Positions 27,495 to 36,627 of a DNA stretch of 64,000 nt are shown piece by piece. A program made the translations under genes and the position numbers. The stretch spans positions 2,381,772-2,445,771 of the forward strand of contig NZ_WTYS01000001.1 in assembly GCF_009827545.1 (NCBI RefSeq). The letters are read 5' to 3'. The notes under the pieces are model-generated. The model made no database searches and had not been told where the DNA came from. It saw nothing but the letters and a program-made list of their open reading frames with translations. Position 1 is the stretch's first letter. Each line of letters begins with the position of its first letter. The stretch comes from Pontixanthobacter gangjinensis (GTDB taxonomy: Bacteria; Pseudomonadota; Alphaproteobacteria; Sphingomonadales; Sphingomonadaceae).

Positions 27495-29150
27495 ATGGCG
27501 ACCTATCCCGCCAGATTAAGCGGATTTTGGAAGCGTGCATCGCATACGCAAATACTTTGCGTGATGTTGGCTACAGTCATCACGCTCCAAGCGACGCTCA
27601 TTCCACGATTGGCGATTAATTGGGACGAATTTTTCTTCTATCACGAGGTCTGGCAATTTGCCCAAGACGGAACACTCGACCGGGCGATCCAAACTCTCCA
27701 TGTTCGGGTGTTCGCATGGATAACTTGGCTTCCCGGAAATGCTGCCGATCATATTATTGTGGCCCGCTCGGTCATGTTCCTGTTCGAACTTGGCACAATC
27801 GGGGCGATTTACGCATTGGCGAGAAAATTCGGCACGCATAACAGCGCGCTGCTGTGCGCTCTTGCTTACGTCTCGTTTGGTTTTGTTTTTAGCCATGGAT
27901 TTTCATTTCGAACCGATCCAATGGCAGCGGCGTTCCTTTCCGGCGCGCTCGCCTTGTTTGCCTGGAAACGGCTGAGCGTGATGTGGATACTGGCCATTAG
28001 CTGCTTAGTCGCTCTGGCATTTCTAACTACGATCAAGAGCGTTCTTTGGGCACCCGCCTTCGCCGGGATTGCATGGCTTAGATGGTCTGAAGCCGATTGC
28101 AGCCTTCGCTTTGCCGGACGGCTGGTTGCAATTGCTTTGACCGTCGTTTTAGCCGGCTCTACATTCTATTGGCTTCACAGCCTTACGCTCGATCCACAAC
28201 ATCTCACGCAAACAGGGGCCTCCGGAAAGGGAGCAGCCCAAAAGATGTTCTCAATCGGCATCCAACCATACTGGCGGTTTATTCCCAAAGCAGTCGCGCT
28301 TGGAATTGTAACGACACTAATGATGCTTGCGGCTCCGTTCAATTGGCGGGGCCTACCAAGCCCAAAGTGGATTGCTTTAGCAAGCCTATGGATGCCGCTG
28401 ACTACTTTTCTGTTCTATCACAACACCGCTGCCTATTATTACGCGTTCATTCTGCCGCCGGTAATCGCCGCCGCTGCTCCGGTCGCTGGCAAAATTTTAG
28501 AGAAGTACAACCCATGGCTGATATCACTTGCGATGGCATGCGCAGTGCCGCCGCTGCTGGTCGCGCCAGATCCCGCCGCCAAAGCGAACCAGTATTTGGT
28601 TATTAATACAGCGGGCAAGATGTTCGAACAGCCGGTCGCCTATTTCGATTACGCATATATGTTGCCGGGCTTTGACAAGAAAAACGGATTTATGACCCCA
28701 TGGGGAATTGAATCCTATCTTATCGCGCAAAGGCCAATCTATTCGCAGGCGATGCAAAACGGGCCTGTTCCGTTGGTGCTAGAAAACCATGCTGCATGGA
28801 CAAAGTTGCTGCGGACCGATGAACCTAGCGGCGAGTTCCTGGCGAATGATGCGGCAGCGATCCGCGAGACTTACATCCATGCTTGGGGAGTATTCTGGCT
28901 TGCCGGACTTGAACTTGATCCTAGCAACTCAGTGCAGTGGAACGTTCGCGTTCCCGGTTGCTACCAGATCCAACAGGGCGTGGCCGAAATTGACGGTCGC
29001 CGATTTGATCACGGGGCTGAAGTCAAACTTGAACGTGGTTCGATCAAGGTCAGCAATGCGGGCAAAATTCCGCTACGCATAATTTGGAACAAGGGTGTAA
29101 CCCTGCCCCGACAGCCAATGGCTGAGGGCCCGATTTGGATGGACTTTTGA
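27495..29150 (+). CDS. GT-C (ArnT/PMT-like) integral membrane glycosyltransferase
   Basis: A protein of about 551 residues with some ten hydrophobic spans and a soluble C-terminal part. INWDEFFFYHEVW near residue 40 is the first-loop acidic motif that coordinates the lipid-phosphate sugar in GT-C enzymes. It should transfer a sugar from a polyprenyl-phosphate donor in the periplasm, in step with the GT2 gene just upstream. The start could also be the TTG at 27486, which overlaps the GT2 stop. The exact acceptor is unknown. Confidence 0.75.
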   Translation: MATYPARLSGFWKRASHTQILCVMLATVITLQATLIPRLAINWDEFFFYHEVWQFAQDGTLDRAIQTLHVRVFAWITWLPGNAADHIIVARSVMFLFELGTIGAIYALARKFGTHNSALLCALAYVSFGFVFSHGFSFRTDPMAAAFLSGALALFAWKRLSVMWILAISCLVALAFLTTIKSVLWAPAFAGIAWLRWSEADCSLRFAGRLVAIALTVVLAGSTFYWLHSLTLDPQHLTQTGASGKGAAQKMFSIGIQPYWRFIPKAVALGIVTTLMMLAAPFNWRGLPSPKWIALASLWMPLTTFLFYHNTAAYYYAFILPPVIAAAAPVAGKILEKYNPWLISLAMACAVPPLLVAPDPAAKANQYLVINTAGKMFEQPVAYFDYAYMLPGFDKKNGFMTPWGIESYLIAQRPIYSQAMQNGPVPLVLENHAAWTKLLRTDEPSGEFLANDAAAIRETYIHAWGVFWLAGLELDPSNSVQWNVRVPGCYQIQQGVAEIDGRRFDHGAEVKLERGSIKVSNAGKIPLRIIWNKGVTLPRQPMAEGPIWMDF

Positions 29151-29152
29151 CC

Positions 29153-30217
29153 GTGCAATCTGCCTCTTTCTTGTTCGTCACCCGAAAATGGGCACCTGCG
29201 ATGGGCGGGATGGAAACTTGGTCGCTCAAACTGGCTGAGCGGTTGGCCGCAATTCATCCGATTGACGTGGTGGCCTTACGCGGACGAGCCAATGGCATGC
29301 CGCCACGCGCTCTGAATTTACTGTGGTTTCCCTTCACGGTGATGGCGCATATCTTGCGGCGCAAATCAGCGCCGGAAACAATTCTACTAGGTGATATGGC
29401 GCTTTGGCCACTTGCCGGTCTGGCCGCATTGCGCAGTCGCAAAGCCAAACTGCTGATCGCGGCACATGGGACAGATGTTGCCTACCATCGCAGAGGAGGT
29501 ATCAAAGGCCGGCTTTATGGTGCGTATTTGCGTCTCGGGGCGCGATTATTGGGGGCAGCCAAAGTCATTGCCAACTCTAGGGCCACCGCTGAAGTGGCGC
29601 GGGAAACGGGTTGGACAAATTCGGTGATAGTGCCGCTTGCCACCGAAGTTTGCGAGCTTGAAACGGCAACAGTTCATAACAGGAAAATCCTGTTTGCCGG
29701 TCGGCTCGTCATTCGCAAAGGATGCCGCTGGTTTGTTGAAGAAGTACTTCCGCTTTTGCCCGAAGGCACAATTTTGCAAATCGCAGGGACAGGTTGGGAC
29801 GAAAGCGAAGGCGCGGTCTTGGACCATCCGCAAATCGAATATCTTGGATGCCTGGACCAGCAATCGCTTGCGCAGGCTTACAACCAAGCAATGTGTGTAA
29901 TCATCCCGAATATTAAACCGGAAAATGGTGAATATGAAGGTTTTGGCCTAGTTGCGGTGGAAGCTGCAGCCGCAGGCGGACTGGTTCTTGCAGCCGACCA
30001 TGGTGGACTTCGCGATGCGGTGATTGCTGGCGAAACAGGCATCTTGTTGCCAATCGGAGATGCTGAAGACTGGGCGCTGAAAATCAGTGAGGTGTCGGCT
30101 TGGGAACACGTCAGACGCCAGCAATTTTGCCGATCTGCTCAGGCCAAAGTGCGCCAATATTACACCTGGGAGCGCGTCGCACGCGACGTGCTTGAGGCCG
30201 TCGGGCAATCTGCATGA
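29153..30217 (+). CDS. GT4-family glycosyltransferase
   Basis: A protein of about 354 residues with a GT-B fold. FVTRKWAPAMGGMETW near the start is the acceptor-side glycine motif. KILFAGRLVIRKGCRW and EGFGLVAVEAAAAGG (E-x7-E) are the donor-binding marks of retaining GT4 enzymes. I prefer the GTG at 29153, preceded by GGATGGAC at 8 bp; TTG starts at 29135 or 29147 would overlap the previous gene. It should act in the cytoplasm on a lipid-linked glycan. Confidence 0.85.
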   Translation: MQSASFLFVTRKWAPAMGGMETWSLKLAERLAAIHPIDVVALRGRANGMPPRALNLLWFPFTVMAHILRRKSAPETILLGDMALWPLAGLAALRSRKAKLLIAAHGTDVAYHRRGGIKGRLYGAYLRLGARLLGAAKVIANSRATAEVARETGWTNSVIVPLATEVCELETATVHNRKILFAGRLVIRKGCRWFVEEVLPLLPEGTILQIAGTGWDESEGAVLDHPQIEYLGCLDQQSLAQAYNQAMCVIIPNIKPENGEYEGFGLVAVEAAAAGGLVLAADHGGLRDAVIAGETGILLPIGDAEDWALKISEVSAWEHVRRQQFCRSAQAKVRQYYTWERVARDVLEAVGQSA

Positions 30218-31548
30218 CCGGTCAGGGAAACAGTCTGCTGCGGCGCGGCGTTAAATTGGCATCTGGCCCGATTGCTCGCGCTTCGATGACGAGCGTTATT
30301 ATCCGCGTGGCAGGACTTGCTTTGACGTTCATCGCCATGGCGCTCGCAGCGCGGATGCTTGGTGCCAATGGTTACGGTCAGGCCTCATTTGCCCTGTCGG
30401 TCGCCCAGATTTGCGCCACCCTTGCCCTGCTAGGCTATAATTCGATGGCGATCCGAGAAGTCGCAAGGCGATTGAAAGCTGGTCAGATCGAAAGTTTACG
30501 CCAGTTTGCGCGTAAGGCGATCGTAGCTGTGCTGGTTTCCTCAGCCTTTTTGAGCGTCGCTATCGTCGCACTCGTGGCCATCAATTCCGATGCGATTGCC
30601 GACTATCAGGCAGCCCTCCTACCGGCTGCTTTCTCAATTCCGCTCTTGGCCGCAATCCAATTGTTCCGCGGGATCACTCAAGGGTTCGGTCAGACATCAA
30701 ATGCTCAATGGCCGGGCGATATCGTCCGGCCGGCGATTCTAGCGATTGCAATGCTCGTTCTGATCTTAACCGGTCAGACATTGTTACCGCCGACCTTCCT
30801 GACCATCTATACGATGACAGCCCTCGTGGCGGTGGGAATCGGCGGGTTTATTGTCTCGCGAATTTTTCGCAACCTGGCCCCTTCCCGGTCACCAGAATCG
30901 GTTGGATGCCAGCGAGGCCGAGAAAATCTGTCTTTCTTTGGGCTAGCACTGGTTACCGTTCTGTTCGCGGAGTTTGCGACTTTGATGCTCGGCTTGTTCG
31001 CGACGGCAAAGGAGGCGGGAATTTTCCAGCCGATTGTTCGCCTGACGCCGCTAATGACCATTCCAGTGCAGGCAGCGGCAATGCGTTTTTCGCCAAGGGT
31101 AGCGGAATTGTGGGAAGGCGGTGAGCAAGACCGGCTTCGAGCAGTTACGCGCGTTTTTACAATCACTACTTCGCTGCTGACGATTATGGTTGCTTTGGGT
31201 ATCGCCATTTTGGGCCCTTGGATTCTTGCCGCATTTGGCCCCGAATTTATCAGCGCCGCGCCGCTGATCTGGATTGTCGCGGCGGGGCAAATATTCAACG
31301 CTTTATGCGGACCGATTGGGCATTTACTGACGATGACTGGCCACGCGCGCGCTGCATTGCACTGCCAGTTGCTGGGCCTTTGCGCGGCGGTGACGACCGG
31401 CCTTTGGCTGATCCCTTCGATTGGCACACTGGGCGCAGCTTTTGCCGTGACCGCAGGGATCGTGGTTTGGAATTCTGCGCTTCTTCTGGTTGCTCGAAAG
31501 AAGCTAGGATTCAATCCATCAATCATCGGCGCGTTAATTAATCGGTAG
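30214..31548 (+). CDS. Wzx-like polysaccharide flippase
   Basis: A 444-residue protein with about twelve hydrophobic spans of the MATE/MOP polysaccharide transporter superfamily. LAARMLGANGYGQASFALSV near residue 45 is the N-terminal family signature, and LIWIVAAGQIFNALCGPIGHLL lies in the second half. It would flip a lipid-linked oligosaccharide to the periplasm. Its ATG overlaps the GT4 stop by 4 bp. No Wzy-type polymerase is obvious in the neighbourhood. Confidence 0.85.
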   Translation: MTGQGNSLLRRGVKLASGPIARASMTSVIIRVAGLALTFIAMALAARMLGANGYGQASFALSVAQICATLALLGYNSMAIREVARRLKAGQIESLRQFARKAIVAVLVSSAFLSVAIVALVAINSDAIADYQAALLPAAFSIPLLAAIQLFRGITQGFGQTSNAQWPGDIVRPAILAIAMLVLILTGQTLLPPTFLTIYTMTALVAVGIGGFIVSRIFRNLAPSRSPESVGCQRGRENLSFFGLALVTVLFAEFATLMLGLFATAKEAGIFQPIVRLTPLMTIPVQAAAMRFSPRVAELWEGGEQDRLRAVTRVFTITTSLLTIMVALGIAILGPWILAAFGPEFISAAPLIWIVAAGQIFNALCGPIGHLLTMTGHARAALHCQLLGLCAAVTTGLWLIPSIGTLGAAFAVTAGIVVWNSALLLVARKKLGFNPSIIGALINR

Positions 31549-31556
31549 CGGGCGGT

Positions 31557-32621
31557 TTAAGCCTGAGCGGATCTTATGTTCTGACCGAAATTCTTGATTC
31601 GTGCAGAATACTTCAGCGCTTCTGTATGAAGCGCCTCTCCGCGAATCCGCCCCAAGGCGATCTGCTGCTCCGCGACGTCGGCCAATTCCTTTCCCGGCCC
31701 ATTATCCATTTCGATGAGCGCGTCCGTGATACCTATGGACTCCGCAAAGTCGCGGCATTTGTCGCGATAGGCGACCAGCACATTTGGCACTCCGCAAGCT
31801 GAAGCAAATACCGAGCTATGCAGCCGCATTCCTAACGAGAAAGACGCAACGGATGCTAGTTCGGCGTATTCCTCAAAAGACTTGGGGCTAACTATCGCGG
31901 CATCCAAGCTGCATTCCATCATCAGGCTGGTGAGGGGTTTGATATCTTCAATATCAAACGCAGCGGGGATGATCTCCCAGCCTTGCTCAGCTTTACTACG
32001 GAGAAATTTGACTAGCGATGGACGCAGCATTGCAAGCCGCTTTGCATCATGCGCGCCACGGACAGGAGCAGTGTTCACAATCATCCGCTTCGCCCGATAA
32101 TCCGCCAATGGTTTTTGCGGGGTAAGCGCCAAAGCAAGGTCACCTACTATCTCAGCTTCGGTTACGCCCGCTGCTTCCAGTTTTCTCAAAGACAGAGGTC
32201 CCCGAACGCCGATCTTGTCAAAACGGGACAATAGCGTGGCCCAGCGAGGATCAAGTCCCTCCTGAGCCATTGAAAATCCCGCGCTTCCGACACCCGTTCC
32301 TAAAGAAAACAAACGGATATTTTGGTCTGCAAGATAGTCGATCAGTTCCAGCCGGTCCTGATTGATTAACGTTCCCCCGCCCAAGATTACAGAGCGGAAG
32401 CTTCGCCCTGCGCCTCTACCAACTGCAGAAAGCGCTCGCTCAATCCCGTGTGTTTGCAACACCTCCAAACTGTTGCCAATTAAAAGCCGTGCGGCGTGAT
32501 ACATCGCTTCATCGCCGACATTACCTTTGCCAACCCAACCGATATAACCTGCATCATGGTGCGATTTACGCCGCCGAAAAGCTGTCACGGCTTTTTGAAC
32601 TTTTTCAAGACCTGCGCTCAC
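31557..32621 (-). CDS. Polysaccharide pyruvyl transferase family protein
   Basis: A 354-residue protein of the CsaB/WcaK-type pyruvyl transferase family (PF04230), which adds ketal pyruvate to glycans from phosphoenolpyruvate. YIGWVGKGNVGDEAMYHA at the N-terminus and VILGGGTLIN in the middle are characteristic. GVRGPLSLRKLEAAG and SLGMRLHSSVFASACGVPN follow, the latter carrying the conserved RLH. It lies opposite to the neighbouring glycosyltransferases, convergent with the flippase gene (8 bp) and divergent from a GT2 gene. Confidence 0.88.
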   Translation of the reverse strand: MSAGLEKVQKAVTAFRRRKSHHDAGYIGWVGKGNVGDEAMYHAARLLIGNSLEVLQTHGIERALSAVGRGAGRSFRSVILGGGTLINQDRLELIDYLADQNIRLFSLGTGVGSAGFSMAQEGLDPRWATLLSRFDKIGVRGPLSLRKLEAAGVTEAEIVGDLALALTPQKPLADYRAKRMIVNTAPVRGAHDAKRLAMLRPSLVKFLRSKAEQGWEIIPAAFDIEDIKPLTSLMMECSLDAAIVSPKSFEEYAELASVASFSLGMRLHSSVFASACGVPNVLVAYRDKCRDFAESIGITDALIEMDNGPGKELADVAEQQIALGRIRGEALHTEALKYSARIKNFGQNIRSAQA

Positions 32622-32790
32622 GGTTGGAACTCAACCCGAAACCAAAGACATCCTATCTTATTGCGATAGTTGATTTGAAGCTCGACCCGCATTTCCCTTA
32701 CTCTTCCCCACATGATGCAAAACGTGGCTTGGCAAGCCCCGCTTAGTATTGCAAAGCATTTGCAACGCGAAATTGGACTTCAAGCGGCAA

Positions 32791-33708
32791 ATGTCAGGAC
32801 AATCGATGCATTTCGCGCCAAACCCTCCCAGCGTTTCGGTCATCATTCCGGCTTACGGCCCCAGCCCACATCTGGAAGCTGTACTGGAGGCGTTGACCCA
32901 TGGTTCCGATCAGGCCGAGGAAGTGTTTGTCAGCCATAGCGGTGATTGCGATCCAACCAATCGCCTTAAGGCCTTATTCCCCTCAGTAACTATCCTGCAC
33001 ACGGCACAAAGATTGTTCGCGGGCGCTGCGCGAAACCGCGCTGCTAAACTCGCGACGAGCGAAGTCCTGGCATTTTGCGATAATGATACGGTCCCCTGCC
33101 CCGATTGGGTCGAGCAAATCCGGCAGTATTTTGCTGAACACCGGACAATACTCGTCGGCTCAGTCGATGTCGCGCGCGATGGCGGATATTGGGGAATGTC
33201 GACTTGGTTGTGCGAATTCAGCGAGCAGACTCCTTGGCAAACCAAGCGCGAACAAAATGGCGGAGCGTCCTGCAACATGGCAGTATGCAGTAAGGATCTG
33301 GCCAAAGTCGGCTATTTCCCTGAGGGATTTCGAGCGGGGCAGGACACTATGGTTCTGAACAGCTTGCGCAGCTCTGGCCTTATCCAAATGTTTGAACCGG
33401 CAATCCGGGTTGGCCACTTTAACATCCCCGGCTTTGCTCAATTTCGCACGCATCTGTTTAATCAAGGTCGGCATTTTTCAAAAGTTCGCAAGTCAGTGCC
33501 AATGGCGGGGCATCAGGCGGTTCGTTTCTGGCCGCTGGCGCCCGCACTTGGAATCGCAAAAGGGGCTCTAGTTCTGCGCCGCCTTGCTTCGCGAAAAAAA
33601 CCGATGGACTTTGTCTACCGGCTGCCAGGGATCATCCTAGGCATTGCAATATGGACTGCCGGGTGCACCTATGCCGCAGCTACTGGCCGCTTTACGGGGA
33701 AATATTAG
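32791..33708 (+). CDS. GT2 glycosyltransferase
   Basis: A protein of about 305 residues with a GT-A fold. SVSVIIPAYGPSPHLEAVL begins the nucleotide-sugar half and AFCDNDTVPCPDWVEQI supplies a DND metal motif. RAGQDTMVLNSL near residue 190 carries the candidate catalytic Asp (ED-like position). A weak hydrophobic stretch near the C-terminus (IILGIAIWTAGCTYAAA) may attach it to the membrane. The start is at the ATG at 32791; another ATG lies 15 bp further on. It is followed 6 bp later by a second GT2 gene. Confidence 0.82.
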   Translation: MSGQSMHFAPNPPSVSVIIPAYGPSPHLEAVLEALTHGSDQAEEVFVSHSGDCDPTNRLKALFPSVTILHTAQRLFAGAARNRAAKLATSEVLAFCDNDTVPCPDWVEQIRQYFAEHRTILVGSVDVARDGGYWGMSTWLCEFSEQTPWQTKREQNGGASCNMAVCSKDLAKVGYFPEGFRAGQDTMVLNSLRSSGLIQMFEPAIRVGHFNIPGFAQFRTHLFNQGRHFSKVRKSVPMAGHQAVRFWPLAPALGIAKGALVLRRLASRKKPMDFVYRLPGIILGIAIWTAGCTYAAATGRFTGKY

Positions 33709-33714
33709 AGGCTG

Positions 33715-34617
33715 ATGGCAGATGTTTCGATCATCATTCCAAGCCATAATGGCAGCGATACCCTACCGCAGGTTTTCGAAGCCCTAGACGTTTTGAGTCC
33801 GTCGGAGCACTCTGTGGAATATATCCTGGTGAACAATGCCAGCGCCGACAAGACCAGCGTGTTGATGGATCAATTTCTAGAAGGCCACGAAGGCGTCTAT
33901 TTAAGCGAATCCCGCAAGGGCAAATCATTTGCCTTAAATCTCGCCCTGAGCCGCGCTTCTGGCGAACTTCTCGTATTTCTCGACGATGATATAATTCCGG
34001 ATCCACACTGGCTTAGTGGATTTATCAGCGCAGCTGCCACACACGAGGAGATTGACCTGTTTGCAGGCTCTTTGCGTCCAGCATGGCCCAAGTGCCCTGC
34101 AAATTGGCAAGCAAATCTCGCCGCACGCGGGCGGTCATTCGGGTGCACTGAGGAGGGACGACCCAACGGCGATTGTCCGCCAGAGTTGGTCAAGGGTGGC
34201 AACTTCGCCATCCGGCAATCGTCGCTAGGCAAAGTACAGTTCGACGAACAGAGCACGAATTTCGGCTCATCTGCCGCGGTAGGCGGAGGAGAAGACACTC
34301 TATTTGCGAGCGAGATAGTGCAAGCTGGCGGCAAAATTCAGTTCACTGCAAATGCTTCTGCCAAGCACATCATCCATCACGATGAAATGACAATCCGTTC
34401 AATTTCTAATCGTTACCGGCGCATTGGAACGGGCGTCGCCGCGAGGGCGCACACGCCGGTTATGTGGCTGGCTTTGCCGTTTTCATTTTCCGCCTTTGCT
34501 GCGCTGGCCGCATTTGGCTGGCTGCTGGGACGCCGAAGCTTTGCTGCCCTCCAAATGACACGCGCCGCATCCCGGCTGGGCAGGTTAGACTACGCGATTA
34601 GCAAACTACGCGGTTGA
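33715..34617 (+). CDS. GT2 glycosyltransferase
   Basis: A 300-residue GT-A enzyme. DVSIIIPSHNGSDTLPQVFE begins it, VFLDDDIIPDPHWL (near 84) has the DxD motif, and GGGEDTLFASEI (near 190) the catalytic ED. RYRRIGTGVA and a C-terminal hydrophobic segment (ALPFSFSAFAALAAFGWLL) follow. It is most likely co-transcribed with the GT2 gene just upstream and completes the glycan locus before cpaF. Confidence 0.84.
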   Translation: MADVSIIIPSHNGSDTLPQVFEALDVLSPSEHSVEYILVNNASADKTSVLMDQFLEGHEGVYLSESRKGKSFALNLALSRASGELLVFLDDDIIPDPHWLSGFISAAATHEEIDLFAGSLRPAWPKCPANWQANLAARGRSFGCTEEGRPNGDCPPELVKGGNFAIRQSSLGKVQFDEQSTNFGSSAAVGGGEDTLFASEIVQAGGKIQFTANASAKHIIHHDEMTIRSISNRYRRIGTGVAARAHTPVMWLALPFSFSAFAALAAFGWLLGRRSFAALQMTRAASRLGRLDYAISKLRG

Positions 34618-34767
34618 TTTCAGCTCTCCGTCCATTTCCCTGCCAAACCTTTAGAGAAAAATAAGGTTTCCACTCTATTCACCATTTTTAGTGAGAACTG
34701 CTTCGGCATCTTAGCCCAGCAGAGTATTATAGATTTTGGTGGCATAGCCACAGACAGGGGACGCCAG

Positions 34768-36297
34768 ATGAGCGCTTTCGGACGTAAGAATGGACCTTCC
34801 GGGATGAATTCCGGATCGCGTCCCTCGTTCGGTGTCGCACGCCCAATGAAGGGTGGCGAAGCTGCGGCCAAAAAAGCGGAAGTCCCGCCACCCGGTGGCG
34901 AACAATTCCCACCATTGCCAGGTGAAGAGACTACTGCTGAATCCAGCGGTGCCTTGGCCAACAAATCAGACGCAATGACTCGTCTCGCCGATCGCTCGAA
35001 CGCGGTAATGGAAACCCAGTCCGAGACTGGCGGTTTTGAACAGAGTGTCCATAAAATCAAGGAACAGGTTCTCCCGCGTTTGCTCGAACGGGTTGATCCT
35101 GAAGCTGCGGCGACGCTGAGCAAGGAAGAGCTGTCCGAAGAATTCCGCCCGATCATCATGGAAGTGCTGGCCGAGCTCAAAATCACCCTGAACCGGCGCG
35201 AGCAATTTGCGCTGGAAAAAGTGCTGATTGATGAATTGCTCGGTTTTGGCCCACTCGAAGAATTGCTGAATGACCCCGATATCTCGGACATCATGGTCAA
35301 CGGACCCGACCAAACATACATTGAAAAAGGCGGCAAGCTCGTCATGGCGCCAATCCGGTTCCGTGATGAACAACACCTGTTCCAGATTGCCCAACGGATT
35401 GTGAACCAAGTTGGCCGCCGCGTCGACCAAACCACTCCGCTTGCCGATGCCCGTTTGAAAGACGGCAGCCGTGTGAACGTCATCGTTCCGCCACTGTCGC
35501 TCAAAGGCACTGCAATCTCGATCCGTAAATTCTCCGAGAAGCCGATCACAATCGACATGCTCAAAGAATTTGGCTCGATGGACCAGAAGATGGCAACCGC
35601 GCTGAAAATTGCCGGTGCATGCCGGATGAACATCGTTATCTCGGGCGGTACCGGCTCGGGTAAAACGACGATGCTCAATGCCCTGTCGAAAATGATCGAT
35701 CCAGGCGAACGCGTGCTGACAATTGAGGATGCGGCCGAGCTTCGTTTACAACAACCGCACTGGTTGCCGCTCGAAACACGTCCTCCGAACCTTGAAGGAC
35801 AAGGCGCGATTACAATTGGCGACCTTGTTAAGAACGCCCTGCGTATGCGTCCCGACCGGATTATTCTGGGCGAGATTCGCGGTGCGGAATGTTTTGACCT
35901 CCTTGCAGCGATGAACACGGGCCACGACGGTTCGATGTGTACGCTTCACGCCAACTCGGCTCGCGAATGCCTTGGCCGTATGGAAAACATGATTTTGATG
36001 GGTGACATCAAGATCCCGAAAGAAGCCATCTCGCGCCAAATCGCCGAGTCTGTCGATTTGATCGTACAGGTCAAACGTCTGCGCGACGGTTCACGCCGGA
36101 CAACGGGCATCACCGAAGTCATCGGGATGGAAGGCGACGTGATTGTCACGCAGGAATTGTTCAAGTTCGAATATCTGGACGAGGATGACGACGGCAAGAT
36201 CATCGGTGAATTTCGTGCATCCGGCCTACGCCCATACACGCTTGAAAAATCACGCCAATTCGGCTTTGATCAAGCGTATTTGGAAGCCTGCCTCTGA
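34768..36297 (+). CDS. cpaF: CpaF/TadA-type secretion ATPase
   Basis: A 509-residue hexameric ATPase that powers assembly of Tad (Flp) pili. Walker A GGTGSGKTT lies at about 293-301, and LGEIRGAECFDLLAAMNTGHDG carries Walker B and the Arg/His-box region. ISDIMVNGPDQTYIEKGGKL is the N-terminal family block. The first 70 residues are Pro/Gly-rich and disordered. The start ATG follows CAGGGGACG. The remaining tad/cpa genes are not present around it: glycosyltransferase genes lie upstream and a small membrane protein and a DMT transporter downstream. Confidence 0.95.
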   Translation: MSAFGRKNGPSGMNSGSRPSFGVARPMKGGEAAAKKAEVPPPGGEQFPPLPGEETTAESSGALANKSDAMTRLADRSNAVMETQSETGGFEQSVHKIKEQVLPRLLERVDPEAAATLSKEELSEEFRPIIMEVLAELKITLNRREQFALEKVLIDELLGFGPLEELLNDPDISDIMVNGPDQTYIEKGGKLVMAPIRFRDEQHLFQIAQRIVNQVGRRVDQTTPLADARLKDGSRVNVIVPPLSLKGTAISIRKFSEKPITIDMLKEFGSMDQKMATALKIAGACRMNIVISGGTGSGKTTMLNALSKMIDPGERVLTIEDAAELRLQQPHWLPLETRPPNLEGQGAITIGDLVKNALRMRPDRIILGEIRGAECFDLLAAMNTGHDGSMCTLHANSARECLGRMENMILMGDIKIPKEAISRQIAESVDLIVQVKRLRDGSRRTTGITEVIGMEGDVIVTQELFKFEYLDEDDDGKIIGEFRASGLRPYTLEKSRQFGFDQAYLEACL

Positions 36298-36310
36298 GTA
36301 GCCTCCCGGT

Positions 36311-36550
36311 CTATTGTCCGGCAGCAATTCCCTTTGCAGCAAGGGCCAGCAGGCCTGCGCCGATCATCGCACTGAACATAAAAATGGCAGTCCATGGGAC
36401 CCAGCCGATCCGGTCGATGCGGGCAACCCGATTGCGCCTGCGTTCTGCAATAAGCGCGGCCGCTGCAATACAAATCATTGCGAGGCCCCACAGGCCGAGG
36501 ATCTTCGCCTCGCTCGCGAATACGACAAATTTGTGCACCCATTCCATCAT
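36311..36550 (-). CDS. Small two-span membrane protein
   Basis: About 79 residues if begun at the tandem ATG near 36550. Two hydrophobic segments (GLWGLAMICIAAAALIAE and AIFMFSAMIGAGLLALAAKG) flank a basic loop RRRNRVARIDR. I do not recognise a family. It is convergent with cpaF (13 bp between the stops). Confidence 0.55.
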   Translation of the reverse strand: MMEWVHKFVVFASEAKILGLWGLAMICIAAAALIAERRRNRVARIDRIGWVPWTAIFMFSAMIGAGLLALAAKGIAAGQ

Positions 36551-36627
36551 CGCGAATATGGGTAAGCGCCCCGCGCTGCGCAATAGCTTCGACTTGCCCG
36601 CAATTCACGAGCGTCTATTGAACTTCT

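Noticed and set aside
30807-31526. 239-codon open frame antisense to the flippase gene
   Set aside because: The flippase frame is supported by family motifs and overlaps; the antisense frame arises from codon bias.
34620-35918. Long open frame (432 codons) on the - strand opposite cpaF
   Set aside because: It is the mirror of a well-conserved coding gene; its sequence is rich in Ser/Arg repeats without family resemblance and has no ribosome site.
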